64,000 nucleotides of DNA from Tetranychus cinnabarinus (lineage: Eukaryota > Arthropoda > Arachnida > Trombidiformes > Tetranychidae), in the NCBI GenBank assembly GCA_022266195.1, contig WHVY01000003.1, positions 4,650,001-4,714,000 of the forward strand. The letters are read 5' to 3'. This document shows, piece by piece, positions 50,501-61,899 of this stretch. Below the pieces are notes generated by a model that saw nothing but the letters and a program-made list of their open reading frames with translations, made no database searches and was not told the DNA's origin. The first letter of the stretch is position 1. Each line of letters starts with the position of its first letter. The translations under genes and the position numbers were made by a program.

Positions 50501-53220
50501 TTAACTTTTTTCCATCGGATGTCCATAGCCTTGAGGTGGGAAACTCGTATGTCTCCAGATAATATAAGCAACAGCAATTAAAATGAGAACGATTCCGACG
50601 AAGATGAATGCAATTAAAATAGAATTGCCGACAACAATTGTCTTTGTCACTTGTGATTTAAATTTGTTTGCTGAGAATTCATCAACTGTTGCTGACTGAA
50701 ATTAATAAAAATCGTAATTAGCAAATCAGTTAGAAAGTTGAATTTACATTAGTTAATGTAAATGCACGACATACTAACCTCTTGGAGCCATAAAACTGGT
50801 AAAACAACCTCTTTGACATTCCTCAAGAGCCTATGACAAATAAATAAAAACATTATTAACATGCAAACAACAAGTGAATCAAAATAAAATCTTACCCGAT
50901 TCCAGTATGAGGTCGAATTACTACATTAATCTGTAAACGTTGAGTCGCATCAAAGACAAGACCTGTATTCTGTGTATAGTTAAACAGTGAATGGGAAAAA
51001 ATAAAAAAATATTAGAAATGAAACAGACACTATTAATAAAAAATGTTAAAGAATCTCTCTGTTTGATTTAGTTTGACTAGTTATCACAGTTAAGTGGTTG
51101 ATACTCAAAATTTGTTTATCTTCCAAAAGTTGATCACTAAAGACCGTAGTCCATTAACGAGAGTACATTTTCCGACTTTGAATTATCTTGATATCAAACA
51201 GATTGTTTTTATCAAAATAATTACTAAGCATATGAATATGATTTAGATAAACTGTCCTTATTACTTTCAGTACAAACAAGATGATTCAAATATTTTGAAG
51301 GAAATAAGAGTTAACACTGCATACCGGTTCTATGTTGAGATAAGTTTCATGTTTCTTTTTATCAGGATTGAGTCCTTTTACTCCATTGAGTAATCTTTTA
51401 TCGCCGTTATAAAAATGGGGAGAAGACAGAACAATTGGAGCTCCTTTTTTGCATGGAGAGGCATCCATTATACCATCATATCCACAAAGAGGTTCGTTCT
51501 TGTCCAAACAAAAACACCCATTTTCCGGGTTGCGATCAGGTGAAAGGAATAACCGTTTGGGTAGAATGAATTTTAATGTGTTGATTCCTCTGATTTCCGT
51601 GTCTTTCTCGTACTCAATATAAATTGATCTGTGAGTTATAAAAGGAAGAAAAAGTGACAACTTGTAACATCAAATAGTTTAAGTCTCAGGCTTGATTATG
51701 GATATTATACTGACCGGCAGAGTTCACTTGAGAAAATATAAAGTACATCTGTTCTCTTCACTCCAGGATTAAACTGTGAGCCATCAGTACCATTGATATC
51801 ATTGCAGAAAGAGTTAGGTTCCCAAAAGTTAACTTTGCTGTAAGTGCAGATAAAAAAATGGAATATTGTGAGAACTTGAGTTAAGAACAAAAATTAAGTC
51901 AATGTCAATTGCCAACCTTTTATCACTCCACTTTTCTATCTTTGTGAAACGATTAATATCCAATAAACCATTGTGTACAGTATATTCACCATCATGTGTT
52001 CCATTTTTCTATGAAATAAAAATAACAATTGAAAAAATGATTAAATGGCAAATAACAATTGAATCAAGAGTGTCACGATAGATTAAGCATCTAGATGAGA
52101 AGTGAAGACATGCACTTCTGAAAAGATACTAGGAACTTAAAAATTGAAATCATGGAATAGATAATTCATTTATATGAATCTATTGCATCTACCAATAATT
52201 TCAATTATAAAACAAAAAGTTTTAATACTCACATTTAGGAAAAACCCAAACGTATCTTGCAGCTGGATTGAAACTCCAAAAGTTTTCAATTGCTGAATAA
52301 GTTGATGAACGAAAGAGATCTGATATCCATCAAAGAGTATCTCTCTAACTTTTTTCTTAATGAAAAGCTGTTGATTGCTAATAACCATAAGATTGTCTAG
52401 AATAGGCATTATCAATTGTTTTATCGTGGCTGTTGTTTTTTTCTTGGCAATCAACGTGGATAAAACCTGGAAATAAAATGAAAAGTCAGTGTAAGTAGTG
52501 AGATCATAGTCAATAATCATCGAGCAAAAGCTCCAAGTCAACTTACAATTGCTGGTACATTAGGAATACTATACTCATCATCCAATGATCCAATAGATTT
52601 GTTTCGATTAAAAATATACGTTTTGAATTGATTGTAGGAAATTGAACCAGATTCCTCATCTGAACCAGTTACAATTTTATGGCGCGATTCGTCGAAAACA
52701 TAAGGTCCCCGTTCGACAACAATTGGTTGCGCTGAACCCGAAGCCACTTCTGTAGGATTTGTGACCTCAAAAATTGTAAAACTCATGGTGATGGGAACCT
52801 TAACCTTCAACCATCTATCCATCGATTCGGATCCATGAACCAAAGGAACTTTCTAAATGGGGATTCAGCGGCGATAGTCAAAGATGAGTGACCAGAAATC
52901 AAGCAATAAAGTAAAGTAAACAAAAAACAAAACAAAAATTTAGTGAAAAGCAGTCAGGGCAAAAGGCAGAGAAAAAAGCTAAGCTCAAAAAAAAGAAATG
53001 GCAATTGGGAAGAAAGCAAATAGTATTGGGCAAAGGGAAAAAGGAAAACATGTTGAGGTGAAAGGTGAATATTTGAAACTGGTTGTATTTAATCAACACT
53101 TACCTCTTTGATTTTCTTGGAAATTATATCTGGAAAGTATAAAAGAGCAATGGTAGAAATAATCGCTAAAATGAATCCGATAAAACCAGCAAATGCTAGA
53201 CATGGTTTTTTAAAGGCCAT
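50501..53220 (-). CDS. CD36/SCARB-family scavenger receptor
   Basis: Nine exons, minus strand: 53220-53104, 52852-52547, 52466-52233, 52008-51917, 51837-51715, 51628-51325, 50969-50896, 50830-50779 and 50695-50501. All phases agree, 498 aa. Typical CD36 topology: N-terminal TM (about 8-29, FAGFIGFILAIISTIALLYF), a large extracellular ectodomain and a C-terminal TM (about 455-480, SILIAFIFVGIVLILIAVAY) with a short cytoplasmic tail. Conserved features include RGPYVFDE in the N-terminal ectodomain, the Cys-rich block GCFCLDKNEPLCGYDG, and the stretch PIVLSSPHFYNGD then LNPDKKKHETYLNIEP. Such proteins bind lipids, lipoproteins or apoptotic ligands at the cell surface; which arthropod subgroup (SCARB1-like, croquemort, SNMP) it belongs to cannot be decided by reading. 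Start chosen at the only ATG placing the TM at the N-terminus. Confidence 0.94.
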
Positions 53221-53503
53221 GGTTAACTAGAGGTTCAAGTGTTGAAGGTAAACAAAGAAAATAAGAACAAAGAGCGAATTTTCACTCTTAAAAACTTGAT
53301 GAGCAAATGGTTAAAAGTTGATAAAATACTGAAGTTGATGAGTGACACAAATGGTTGAATCTTGGTTAACGGTAAAGATGTCTTCCTAAATAATAAAGAC
53401 ACAAAAAAAGAGAAAATTCAAATTTAGCTTAACATGCTAACCGGACGGAGGGAATGCGTTCCTACTAGAAAAGATGAAAAATAAAGTTTGAGAGGCACAG
53501 AGG

Positions 53504-53540
53504 CGAGAGGGAGAGAGAAGAGAGAGAGAGAGAGTGAGAA
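53504..53540. repeat. (GA)n-rich microsatellite
   Basis: Purine tract of GAGAGA units about 280-320 bp upstream of the CD36-like start codon. GA-rich sequence near promoters can bind GAGA-type factors in insects; here that is only a possibility. Confidence 0.7.
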
Positions 53541-55574
53541 AAAAAGATGAAAGATTTGGAAGATAAGAGGGAAGAAGAGATTGAGAAGAGAAAAGAGCAT
53601 TAGTGTGTGAACAAGTGAGAAGAAGAATCAGTTGAAAGACGAAAAATTTACCCGCGTTAAAAACAAAAAAAAGGTGAAGACCTAAAAAGGCAGACCCAAA
53701 AGGGAACAATAATTCACAAGGTTGGACTGGTTAGTCAGAGAAGGGAAAGCTTAAAGGCTTAATCCATGGGTTTAAAAGGATGAGAGTTGAACTGTGATGA
53801 TAAGTAAAATGTTATCTTAAGCAATCAACATAGCAAAATGAGTGATCAATGTGATTGCTGGTTTATTGTTGATGTTAACATGATGACAACAAGACATGTT
53901 ATGATGATGGTTGTTTAGACGATGATTCAAACTAAATATAAAACATTTCAACTTCAATGATTAAACCAATCACAATTAAGACTTTGATTTTTTAAAAAGT
54001 AAGATCTGTTTGCTTGATTGAAAGTTGATGTTGGTACCCAAAAAGTCAATATGAAAAGGAAACACTTTTTTTTCTCTGCCTTTGAGGCTTATCATTCAAT
54101 TTGCTGGTTATAATTTGCTTAAGGCTATTAAACTATGATTTTATAGTTAGCAGAGAACGATGACGATGATGAGAAGATGATAATGATAATGATGATGACG
54201 ATTAAGAGTGGGTTAAACGTATATAAGGTTGAAATGATTATAAATGTGAAGATGATCCAGTTTTGATTAAAATAACAAGAAACCGAATTTTACTTTTAAT
54301 ATTTAATATTATTGATTACGGGCGTTTATTTTTCCTGCTTATTGGTCATCTTTTTTGTTCATATCAACGTCATCATGATCACCATAACAAACAACATGAA
54401 TTTAATTTGATTTTAATAACTATTTCAATTTACATGTTCGGTACTTTTTGGGTTATGAACCCAAATTTTTAGCCTCTACTTAAAGATGCGATTAAAATCT
54501 CGTGTTAATCTGTATTATTGGGTTTAATAGCTTTTGATTGCTTCTTCTCTAGGTTAACATTGTGATCATCAATTAATAAGTAACTACTTTTGATTAACTT
54601 ATCTTTCATCATCAGAAGTAGGAAACAGGTTTGATTGATACCAATGAATAGGACAAAATAAAGTTGTGTGTGTTGATCATTGTAACTGTTACAATGGCAA
54701 AACCATCAACAGTAGTAATACAAGGATAATGATCATCAAGTCAATGATAATAGTTGATAATGAAGGTTCTAATTAATCATAATTGGTGTTAAACAAAATA
54801 CAAATCAACAATGATTGTCATAATGGTTGACATTTTGGATGAAACAATTGAAAAAAAACAAATTTCCAAGTCAACAGAAACACAAAAACAGTTGAAATAC
54901 AGATTGAAACCAAGAGCTATTTTTGATTGAAGCCATTCAACGAAACATTTAAAATTACAATTATCATTAAGGTTATCAATTGGTAAATCAGATTTCAAAA
55001 ATTTACAAGGAAATTGAACAATTTAAAGATTGTAAACTAATATGAAAAGGCATCGAGTAATGGAAAGGCAACAATCTAAATCCATTCAGAAAGCATCCAA
55101 TTGCAAGTGTAAATTGCAACTTACCAAATCAATCGATGAGTAGTTGAATTTATTCCGTTGATTATCCAATAATTAGTCTAATTGTAAATCCAATTGTTGT
55201 CTAAATAAACTGATTCCATAGTTAAAATCACAAACAATTAGTTAATGTTGGAAGCCACTCAGAGAGTAAATTAAACTTGTAAATAATGAAAGATGATTGA
55301 GATGTTGCTTGTTCTGGTTAAGTTTAGATAATGATTTAGGTGATGAGTGTTGAGGACGATGAGACTGGTGCTGAAGGAAATAAATAAATTGTAAAAGAAG
55401 GCAAATGCCGAGTGAAAGGACAAGATGAAAATGAGTGTTACAATGTTGAAGATGCAATGAAAGTGAGTGAGCTGAAATTACATTAAAAGATGGTGTTCGT
55501 GTTCATCTTCACAGGTATCCTTAAATGTGTATTCAAGATGATAACCTTGATTTACTTGGTTAATGTGAGCCGCT

Positions 55575-55595
55575 CCTTGATCAACTTGATCAAGG
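55575..55595. repeat. 21-bp palindrome
   Basis: CCTTGATCAA and TTGATCAAGG flank a single C: perfect 10-bp arms. Each arm also contains TGATCA. Confidence 0.9.
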
Positions 55596-57765
55596 GAAGC
55601 TATTACAATGTTTAACTTTCATTTATAAAAGATATATATAAATATGGTTACAATCAATTTCCTTTGATTCAATTGTAACTTATTACCAAGCACAGTTAAC
55701 AATCAAAATCATATTACATTAAGGCTTAAAACTAAACTAAAAAAGGTTGAAAGTCAATGGAAATAAGAAACTGGCTTTTTATTTCTGGTATTGCTGGTAA
55801 CCAGAAAAATCTGGGAACACACAAGAGATATTTATTTTTTCAGAAAATTTCATTCAAACAAGAATTTTTATTGTTCATTGAAACATAAATTAGTGACTCA
55901 GTCAATGATTGTTTCATATTTCAACGATTAAAATCAATGTATTCAGTGATTTGTACATGTTCATCTTCCTTGTGTTGCTTGTTGGCTTTTAAAGGTTGCT
56001 TCAAATAGACGAATGGTCGGATAATTTTCAGACAACCACTATTATGGTTTAATGCTGTTGTTGGCAATGATTTACAAATATAAAGTGATCTACATCATCA
56101 ATACAGGTTATCTCATCTTTATTTCAAGTTTTCATGGTTTACAAATTACATGGTTTCAAGTACAATGTATACACACACAAGACATGGAACCAGAAAGTGA
56201 AAGTTAAAAGAGATTCAAGTTTGAATGAAAAGGCTAACAAAAACTTGATTTTTATCATAATTATTATCATGATGATGATGAAGGCTGAAACTAGACTAGC
56301 CTTTGAAAATCCAGCTTTGGGTTAGGTTAGGTGAACATACACTGAATTCATTATAAAGAATTGTTGTTGAGATCATTTCAAGCCATTGGAGTTTATTTAC
56401 CTTAATTGTGATCTGTACAACAATTTTCATTTTAAAAGGTGATCAACAAGGTTTGATTAACAATCCAACCTCTCAACCTCTTAACCATTAAATTTATCCT
56501 TATTACCATAATTCACTTGGATAAATTGATAGTTACAATGAGAATCAACTTTACAATTTCAATGCTGATGCCCTCAACTTACCCTGGTAACCAAATTAGC
56601 GTCCAACATGGCTTTGATCAAGCATATTACTGACAACCTTTACACTCGTTAGTTTGATTGTTTTGAAAAGAAACAAAAAATGTAAAACCATTTCTAATGA
56701 TTTACAATGATCTGAATCAATTTCATGTAATGTTGGTTGCTAAATGAAGTCCAGAAATGATGGTTCTTGAGACAGCGATCCTCGTTATTTACCAATTACA
56801 ATATGATTGAGTCCAACCTTTCGACTACAGTTTAACAATCCGTTTGAAACAGTTGAGTTATGAGTTGTTGGCTTGGTTGAAACAGAAAGGAAAAAATTCC
56901 ATTGGAAATTAAATGTTGATTAAAATTACTATTTTGATTGAAAACCTTTCAAACTGATCAATGATCGGTTTAATTTAAGCCTGAATTGGAATCTCATTCT
57001 GAATAAAGGTTGATTTTAACCGGGCTAGACTTTTGTTCATCCGTGTTGACTTGAATTCAATAAACAGATTACTTCTTTGAAACAAAAATTTTGCTTTATT
57101 AGTTTATTACGAATGATATTATCCAATATTTTACTCTCTTTTATCTTCTTTTTTATTTCAAATCCTTTTCAAACAAATATTGTACTTTACTGAAGTAAAC
57201 AACAACAAATGATGCCTTTTGATGTGTATGAATTTTACCTTAACTATTATTAATATTACGTGATGAATTTTAATTTTGTGAATCTATTTTCATATCTTGA
57301 ATTTATTTTTTGCTGTTTCCATTTAATAACATGGATGTAACTTTTATGCCTGATCAGGATGATAATTGTTGTGTTCATTGAGCAGCAAAACAATGAAGGT
57401 CAAGCTTGAAAGAAATGCCTTTAAATTGTTGTGTAAATCAATTGACCGAATCACACTAATCAACTAAAATAATGAAAAGTTGGCGTAACCACGAATGTAA
57501 TTTCATTATTTCATCTATTCAACCGCTATTATTACAGTAAAGACAATGTTTATCATCAGATAGTTTTTTAAGCTGACACTTTTTCCTTGTTTATTTTCTG
57601 GTTATTTCTCGTCAATTGAAACATTCAATTGCTAATCAAATGAATCATTCTAATAGCATTGTCGATTTACTGCTAGAAAATATATAAATATGTTCCGTGT
57701 ATGAGCTTGGTCTTTTGCACCAAGGGGCTTTCGGGTGTGATAATGTCACAGGGCTTTTATAATAT

Positions 57766-58351
57766 TAGGTTGTCCGGGCCAAAATGGCGGACATTTGATT
57801 GTTGTTAACTTCGAATTACTTGGACTTTTTTTATGAATTTTCGGTTAATGATACCTGAATAGCTAAGAATTTTTTTGAAATTAAAAGAATAGAATTATAT
57901 GGTTTGGTTAATTAATTAGAACAATTTAAATCAAAAATTCGTTTTTTTATTTTGTCGAAAATTTCAAAAAATCAAAGGGTCCCCCCTTGCTCGCTAACTT
58001 TTTTCAATTTTTGGATGTTTTTTGATAATCAAATAAAAGCGTTTAATTTTGTTGAGTAAATTAAATTACCATTCGATGAAAGAAGGCAAGACGAATAATT
58101 TGTGCTAATTTCGTGCATCTATCAGTTGAGGTTTAGTCTACAGACTCGATCAAAGAGGGGAAATTTTCGATTTTTGATTTTTTTAATAAATTTTCTAATA
58201 ACTTTTTAATTATTGTTAATTTCAGTCTGAAATTTTGCATAATTAATTTTGTGGTATCTGTTAATAAAATTCCGAAATTTGAGTTAGCTACGAAATTCCT
58301 ATTCAAAAATATTTTTGATCAAACTTCCGCCACTTTGGCCCTGACAACCTA
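57766..58351. mobile_element. MITE-like element with mariner-type TIRs and TA flanks
   Basis: Termini GGTTGTCCGGGCCAAAATGG at 57768 and the inverse of GGTTGTCAGGGCCAAAGTGG ending at 58349 match at 18 of 20 positions; weaker similarity continues inward past GGCGGA. A TA dinucleotide flanks each end (57766-57767 and 58350-58351), as expected of Tc1/mariner insertions. The 582-bp interior has no transposase frame, so this is a non-autonomous element. No relation to the transposase relic at 9.6-10.5 kb is visible. Confidence 0.85.
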
Positions 58352-59018
58352 ATAGTAATCCAGCGGTCAATAAGTTATGGCTTTTGATCTGTTAAGTTTA
58401 TTTCAACTATTACTACTATTGATAATAGAGAAAAATTTTAAATTCGGTATAAAAGATCAAGAGAAAATTCTTGTTGAATGTTTATAATTGTGCAATTTAC
58501 ATGAGTAAGCGCATTTTGGAGCACTAGTCAACACAAGGGTACAATAAAAAGCTTACACCTTCACCTCATTTTAGCAGTTAAATTTACATCTGAATATATA
58601 AGTTGAAATCGCCATGCATTTTAATTTTATTGCCTTCACTATGGTGAAAATTGAATACTGTCTTAAAATCTGAAAATGATTATTGAAAATGAATATTTCG
58701 CTAGTAAATAGCAATAGTTAGTTTGTTGCACATCACTTCGTTTTGTAAACACTGTTATAACTACTATGAAATAACCGAAATGTTGATTTGAGGAAAAATT
58801 TTCTTGAATTAATATGGAGTTACAATAAATATTTTTCAATGTTGAACAATAGTTGGGTTAGTGAAAGTAGCGAAACTCATCACACGACAGTAACGCTTGA
58901 TTTAGTTCTGTAATTAAATTAAACACAACTAACTATTTTGATGAGTGTTAATTTCTTTTGTTAGAACTTAAATTTTAAAACTAAAACCTAAAAAACTTAC
59001 AATAAAACATTGCCGTAA
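58352..59018. other. gene-free stretch between two MITEs
   Basis: AT-rich, stop-dense DNA; nothing recognised. Confidence 0.6.
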
Positions 59019-59207
59019 TACAGTCGAGTCCATGAAATTGTCGGTTCCTAAAACTGTCCATTCGATATCAGCACCATCTCTTATAAATGAAAAAAACCAT
59101 AATTATGAATTGAATTGTGTTTTGATTAGTAATTTTTATTGCCTTTTGAATGCCGCGCCTCATTTGGCCTCAATCAACTGATGGACAATTTCAGGGACTC
59201 AACTGTA
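59019..59207. mobile_element. short pogo/Tc1-like MITE (185 bp) with TA flanks
   Basis: Ends CAGTCGAGTCCATGAAATTG (from 59021) and the inverse of CAGTTGAGTCCCTGAAATTG (to 59205) match at 18 of 20 positions. TA lies at both borders. The CAG start and TA target resemble pogo/Tigger-type elements. Too short to code for anything. Confidence 0.8.
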
Positions 59208-61899
59208 ATACTAAACTAAAACGTATTTGAAATAATGCAGACTTGCAGCGAGAGCAGTTGGGTGGATCCATCTAGTGATAACTTTCGTTGATGTATACAT
59301 GAATATTCGAATTCAAACAAAATTTGTTTAGCATTCAACTCTTTTATTTTGTCCATTTAATTCGAGATCCGATTGTTCATATTCCATAGAAACCATTCCC
59401 CTTCTCGGAATTCACATAGATTCTGCCTTGAAGTAATTTTAGGAATATTTAATCATTGAAATAAAATTTGAAGAAATTCAATAAAAATAAGCGAATAGTA
59501 TTTTTAGCGACAGAAATTTTCAAAGATTAGAAACATTTAATTCCTAATTTGAACAAAGATTTAATTTATATAATGTATTTATTAAAGTTGTTAATCAAAA
59601 AATGATCAACTATCATTTAGTGATACACGGTTTAGTGTAGTTAGCCTTAAAGCACGGTCTTACAGTCTGAATACTATAAACGAGAATAAACTATAAGACA
59701 AGAAAAGCTAACACAAATGATTCAATACAAACAATAATTACAATAAATAGATAGTTTAATTCGACATCGTAAAAGGCAAAAAAGAGCTAGGAAAATTTAT
59801 AGAAATATTTAAATGATTGTTATATCATTTTTCATACATTCGATTTTTGATTTGTTTTCCTGGTGATAATGTCTGTTTCTTTTTACTGGTCAATTATTGT
59901 TTTTCAGTCCGAGCTATTTCTTCATCAAATTTTTTTGTTCGCAGCCAAAGATTTTCTGATCTAGTGATTGACGCCTTTCAATTCTTTCTTTTGATCGAAT
60001 CGATGAATACTTTGCATTATGATCTTTAACAAAAAAGCTTTTCTATTATTTTGGTTAAACAAATTCCTCTTTACTTTCAAATCTATTTGAAATACTAAAA
60101 TTGAGAAAAAAGAATATAAAAATTATAGATAAATTATAAACGCACAATGAAATTTATAACGATAGATAGAAAGTTATAAAAAATCCCAAGACCAGTTTAT
60201 AATTAATTTATATCAAATTTTTATTGTAAAATACGGACGAATTTTTCTTAATAAAACGATTCTTATTATAAATGTTATTACATATTGTTAAACTTTGACA
60301 TTTACTATCACTCCTATTAAAATTCTGTTAAATAACATGTAACAACTAATATAATAAAGATGTGAATAGGAATAAAATATAGAAAAATAAAATTACAAAA
60401 AACAATGCATCGCTTTTTCTAACATAATAGTAAGCAATGAACTAGCAAACTTGAGATATTGGGACTAACAAAATTTGGTTGAGATTACGAACCTTTTTAA
60501 AATTGAAACGATAAATTAAACGTCAGCATCAACGTGCCCTATTTTCTATTCTAAATTTAATTAAGATACTTCGTACACTCAGATCTGACATATTGTAAAA
60601 TCACTTTCAGATTTATTTAAGATAATTTTGAAGTAAATAATTCTCGCTCTGGGTCGCAATAACTACACCTTTGCAGAATTAACAAAGAAAGCTGTAATAA
60701 AATAAAGTGGATTGTGCTAAACTTAGAAAATATATATAAAAAGTGTTATTTTACAGTTGGTTGTTACTTTACTATGGAACACTTAAGAAATTCTGAAATT
60801 TCTGAAAACAAAAATGGCAATAATTCTGCAATTGGTTTTAATCATATCTGCAAGATTTTCTAATAATGCAGAAATAATTGTACTGATCATTGAGCAACCA
60901 GATTGTTTAATCAGTTATTGCATTTTCAAGTTTTGAACTTAAGAAAAGATGACAGTAAAATAAAAGCAACTCATGATAAATAATAGCTTCAAGCAATCAT
61001 CTAGTGCCTATTATGATCAATAAACAATGTTGAATATTGAAGTTTGATAAAATAAATCTAATTACGTCCAGTTGTTTACTGTTTCTAATTATATTGAATT
61101 TCAGAATACCGTTAATATTGAAAAGCTTACGAACCGAAAATTGTCTATATTTGGTTATCAAACTGAATAATAAATTAAATTTGATGCAAAGAAAATAACA
61201 TTGCTATTGCTATCAAGTCCCGAATGAATGTAAATAAGTAAAAGTTTCAATTTCAAGTTTCTTGAAAATTTTGAAGTTTGTTTTGGAAAACCTTGAACAT
61301 TTTTACGATTTTAAAAATACGCGAGATATTTGATCAACCGAAAAATTCCGAAATCAAATGATTAAAATCAAATCGCAGTTATTTTTTCAAATATTAGCTC
61401 AAAACAAAAATTTAACGTTTTAAATCATCTAAATTGATAGTATAAGCATGTTTTTATAATAAATCCATCGAAAATAATTTGCAAATTTTGACTTTTCCGA
61501 AGATGGTTTCACTTATTTGAAATGTTTGTTGAGACATATTTGTAGAGATGTATTCGAGAACAGTGTTGATTAAAATGATAGTAAATAGCGTTAAAAAAGC
61601 TCTAAACACAAACATTGATCAATTAATTGAAAAACTTAATCATAAATAATAAATTCTAACATTTTTTATAAAGGAAAGAGTTATTGCAACATAGCACAAG
61701 ACCAAGTTTCAATATATGTAATTTTTTAGAATATAATATAATAGGTCGTATAGAATGGATGTTTCCAGGATAAGTTGATTCGACTTTCCACAAATGTTAT
61801 ACCAATTAGGAGTTTACATAATGATATATGGTAATAGAAATAAATAAATCATTTAGAAATAACGAAATGGTTTGCTTGATATTCGCTATTCGTATAATA
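59208..61899. other. gene-free stretch downstream of the BAH gene
   Basis: 2.7 kb of very AT-rich DNA, which must include the 3' UTR of the BAH-domain gene. A 70-codon frame near 59817-60029 is Phe/Ser-rich and not convincing. No repeats with clear ends were recognised. Confidence 0.55.

Larger units (their letters stand above)
53221..57765. other. long gene-free stretch upstream of the CD36-like gene
   Basis: 4.5 kb. The first ~500 bp hold purine-rich sequence including a GA tract; GAT-rich repeats lie about 54157-54203. An almost perfect palindrome is at 55575-55595. Short frames found here lack coding character. Part may be a 5' UTR intron and promoter of the CD36-like gene, but no exon was found. 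Confidence 0.55.
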
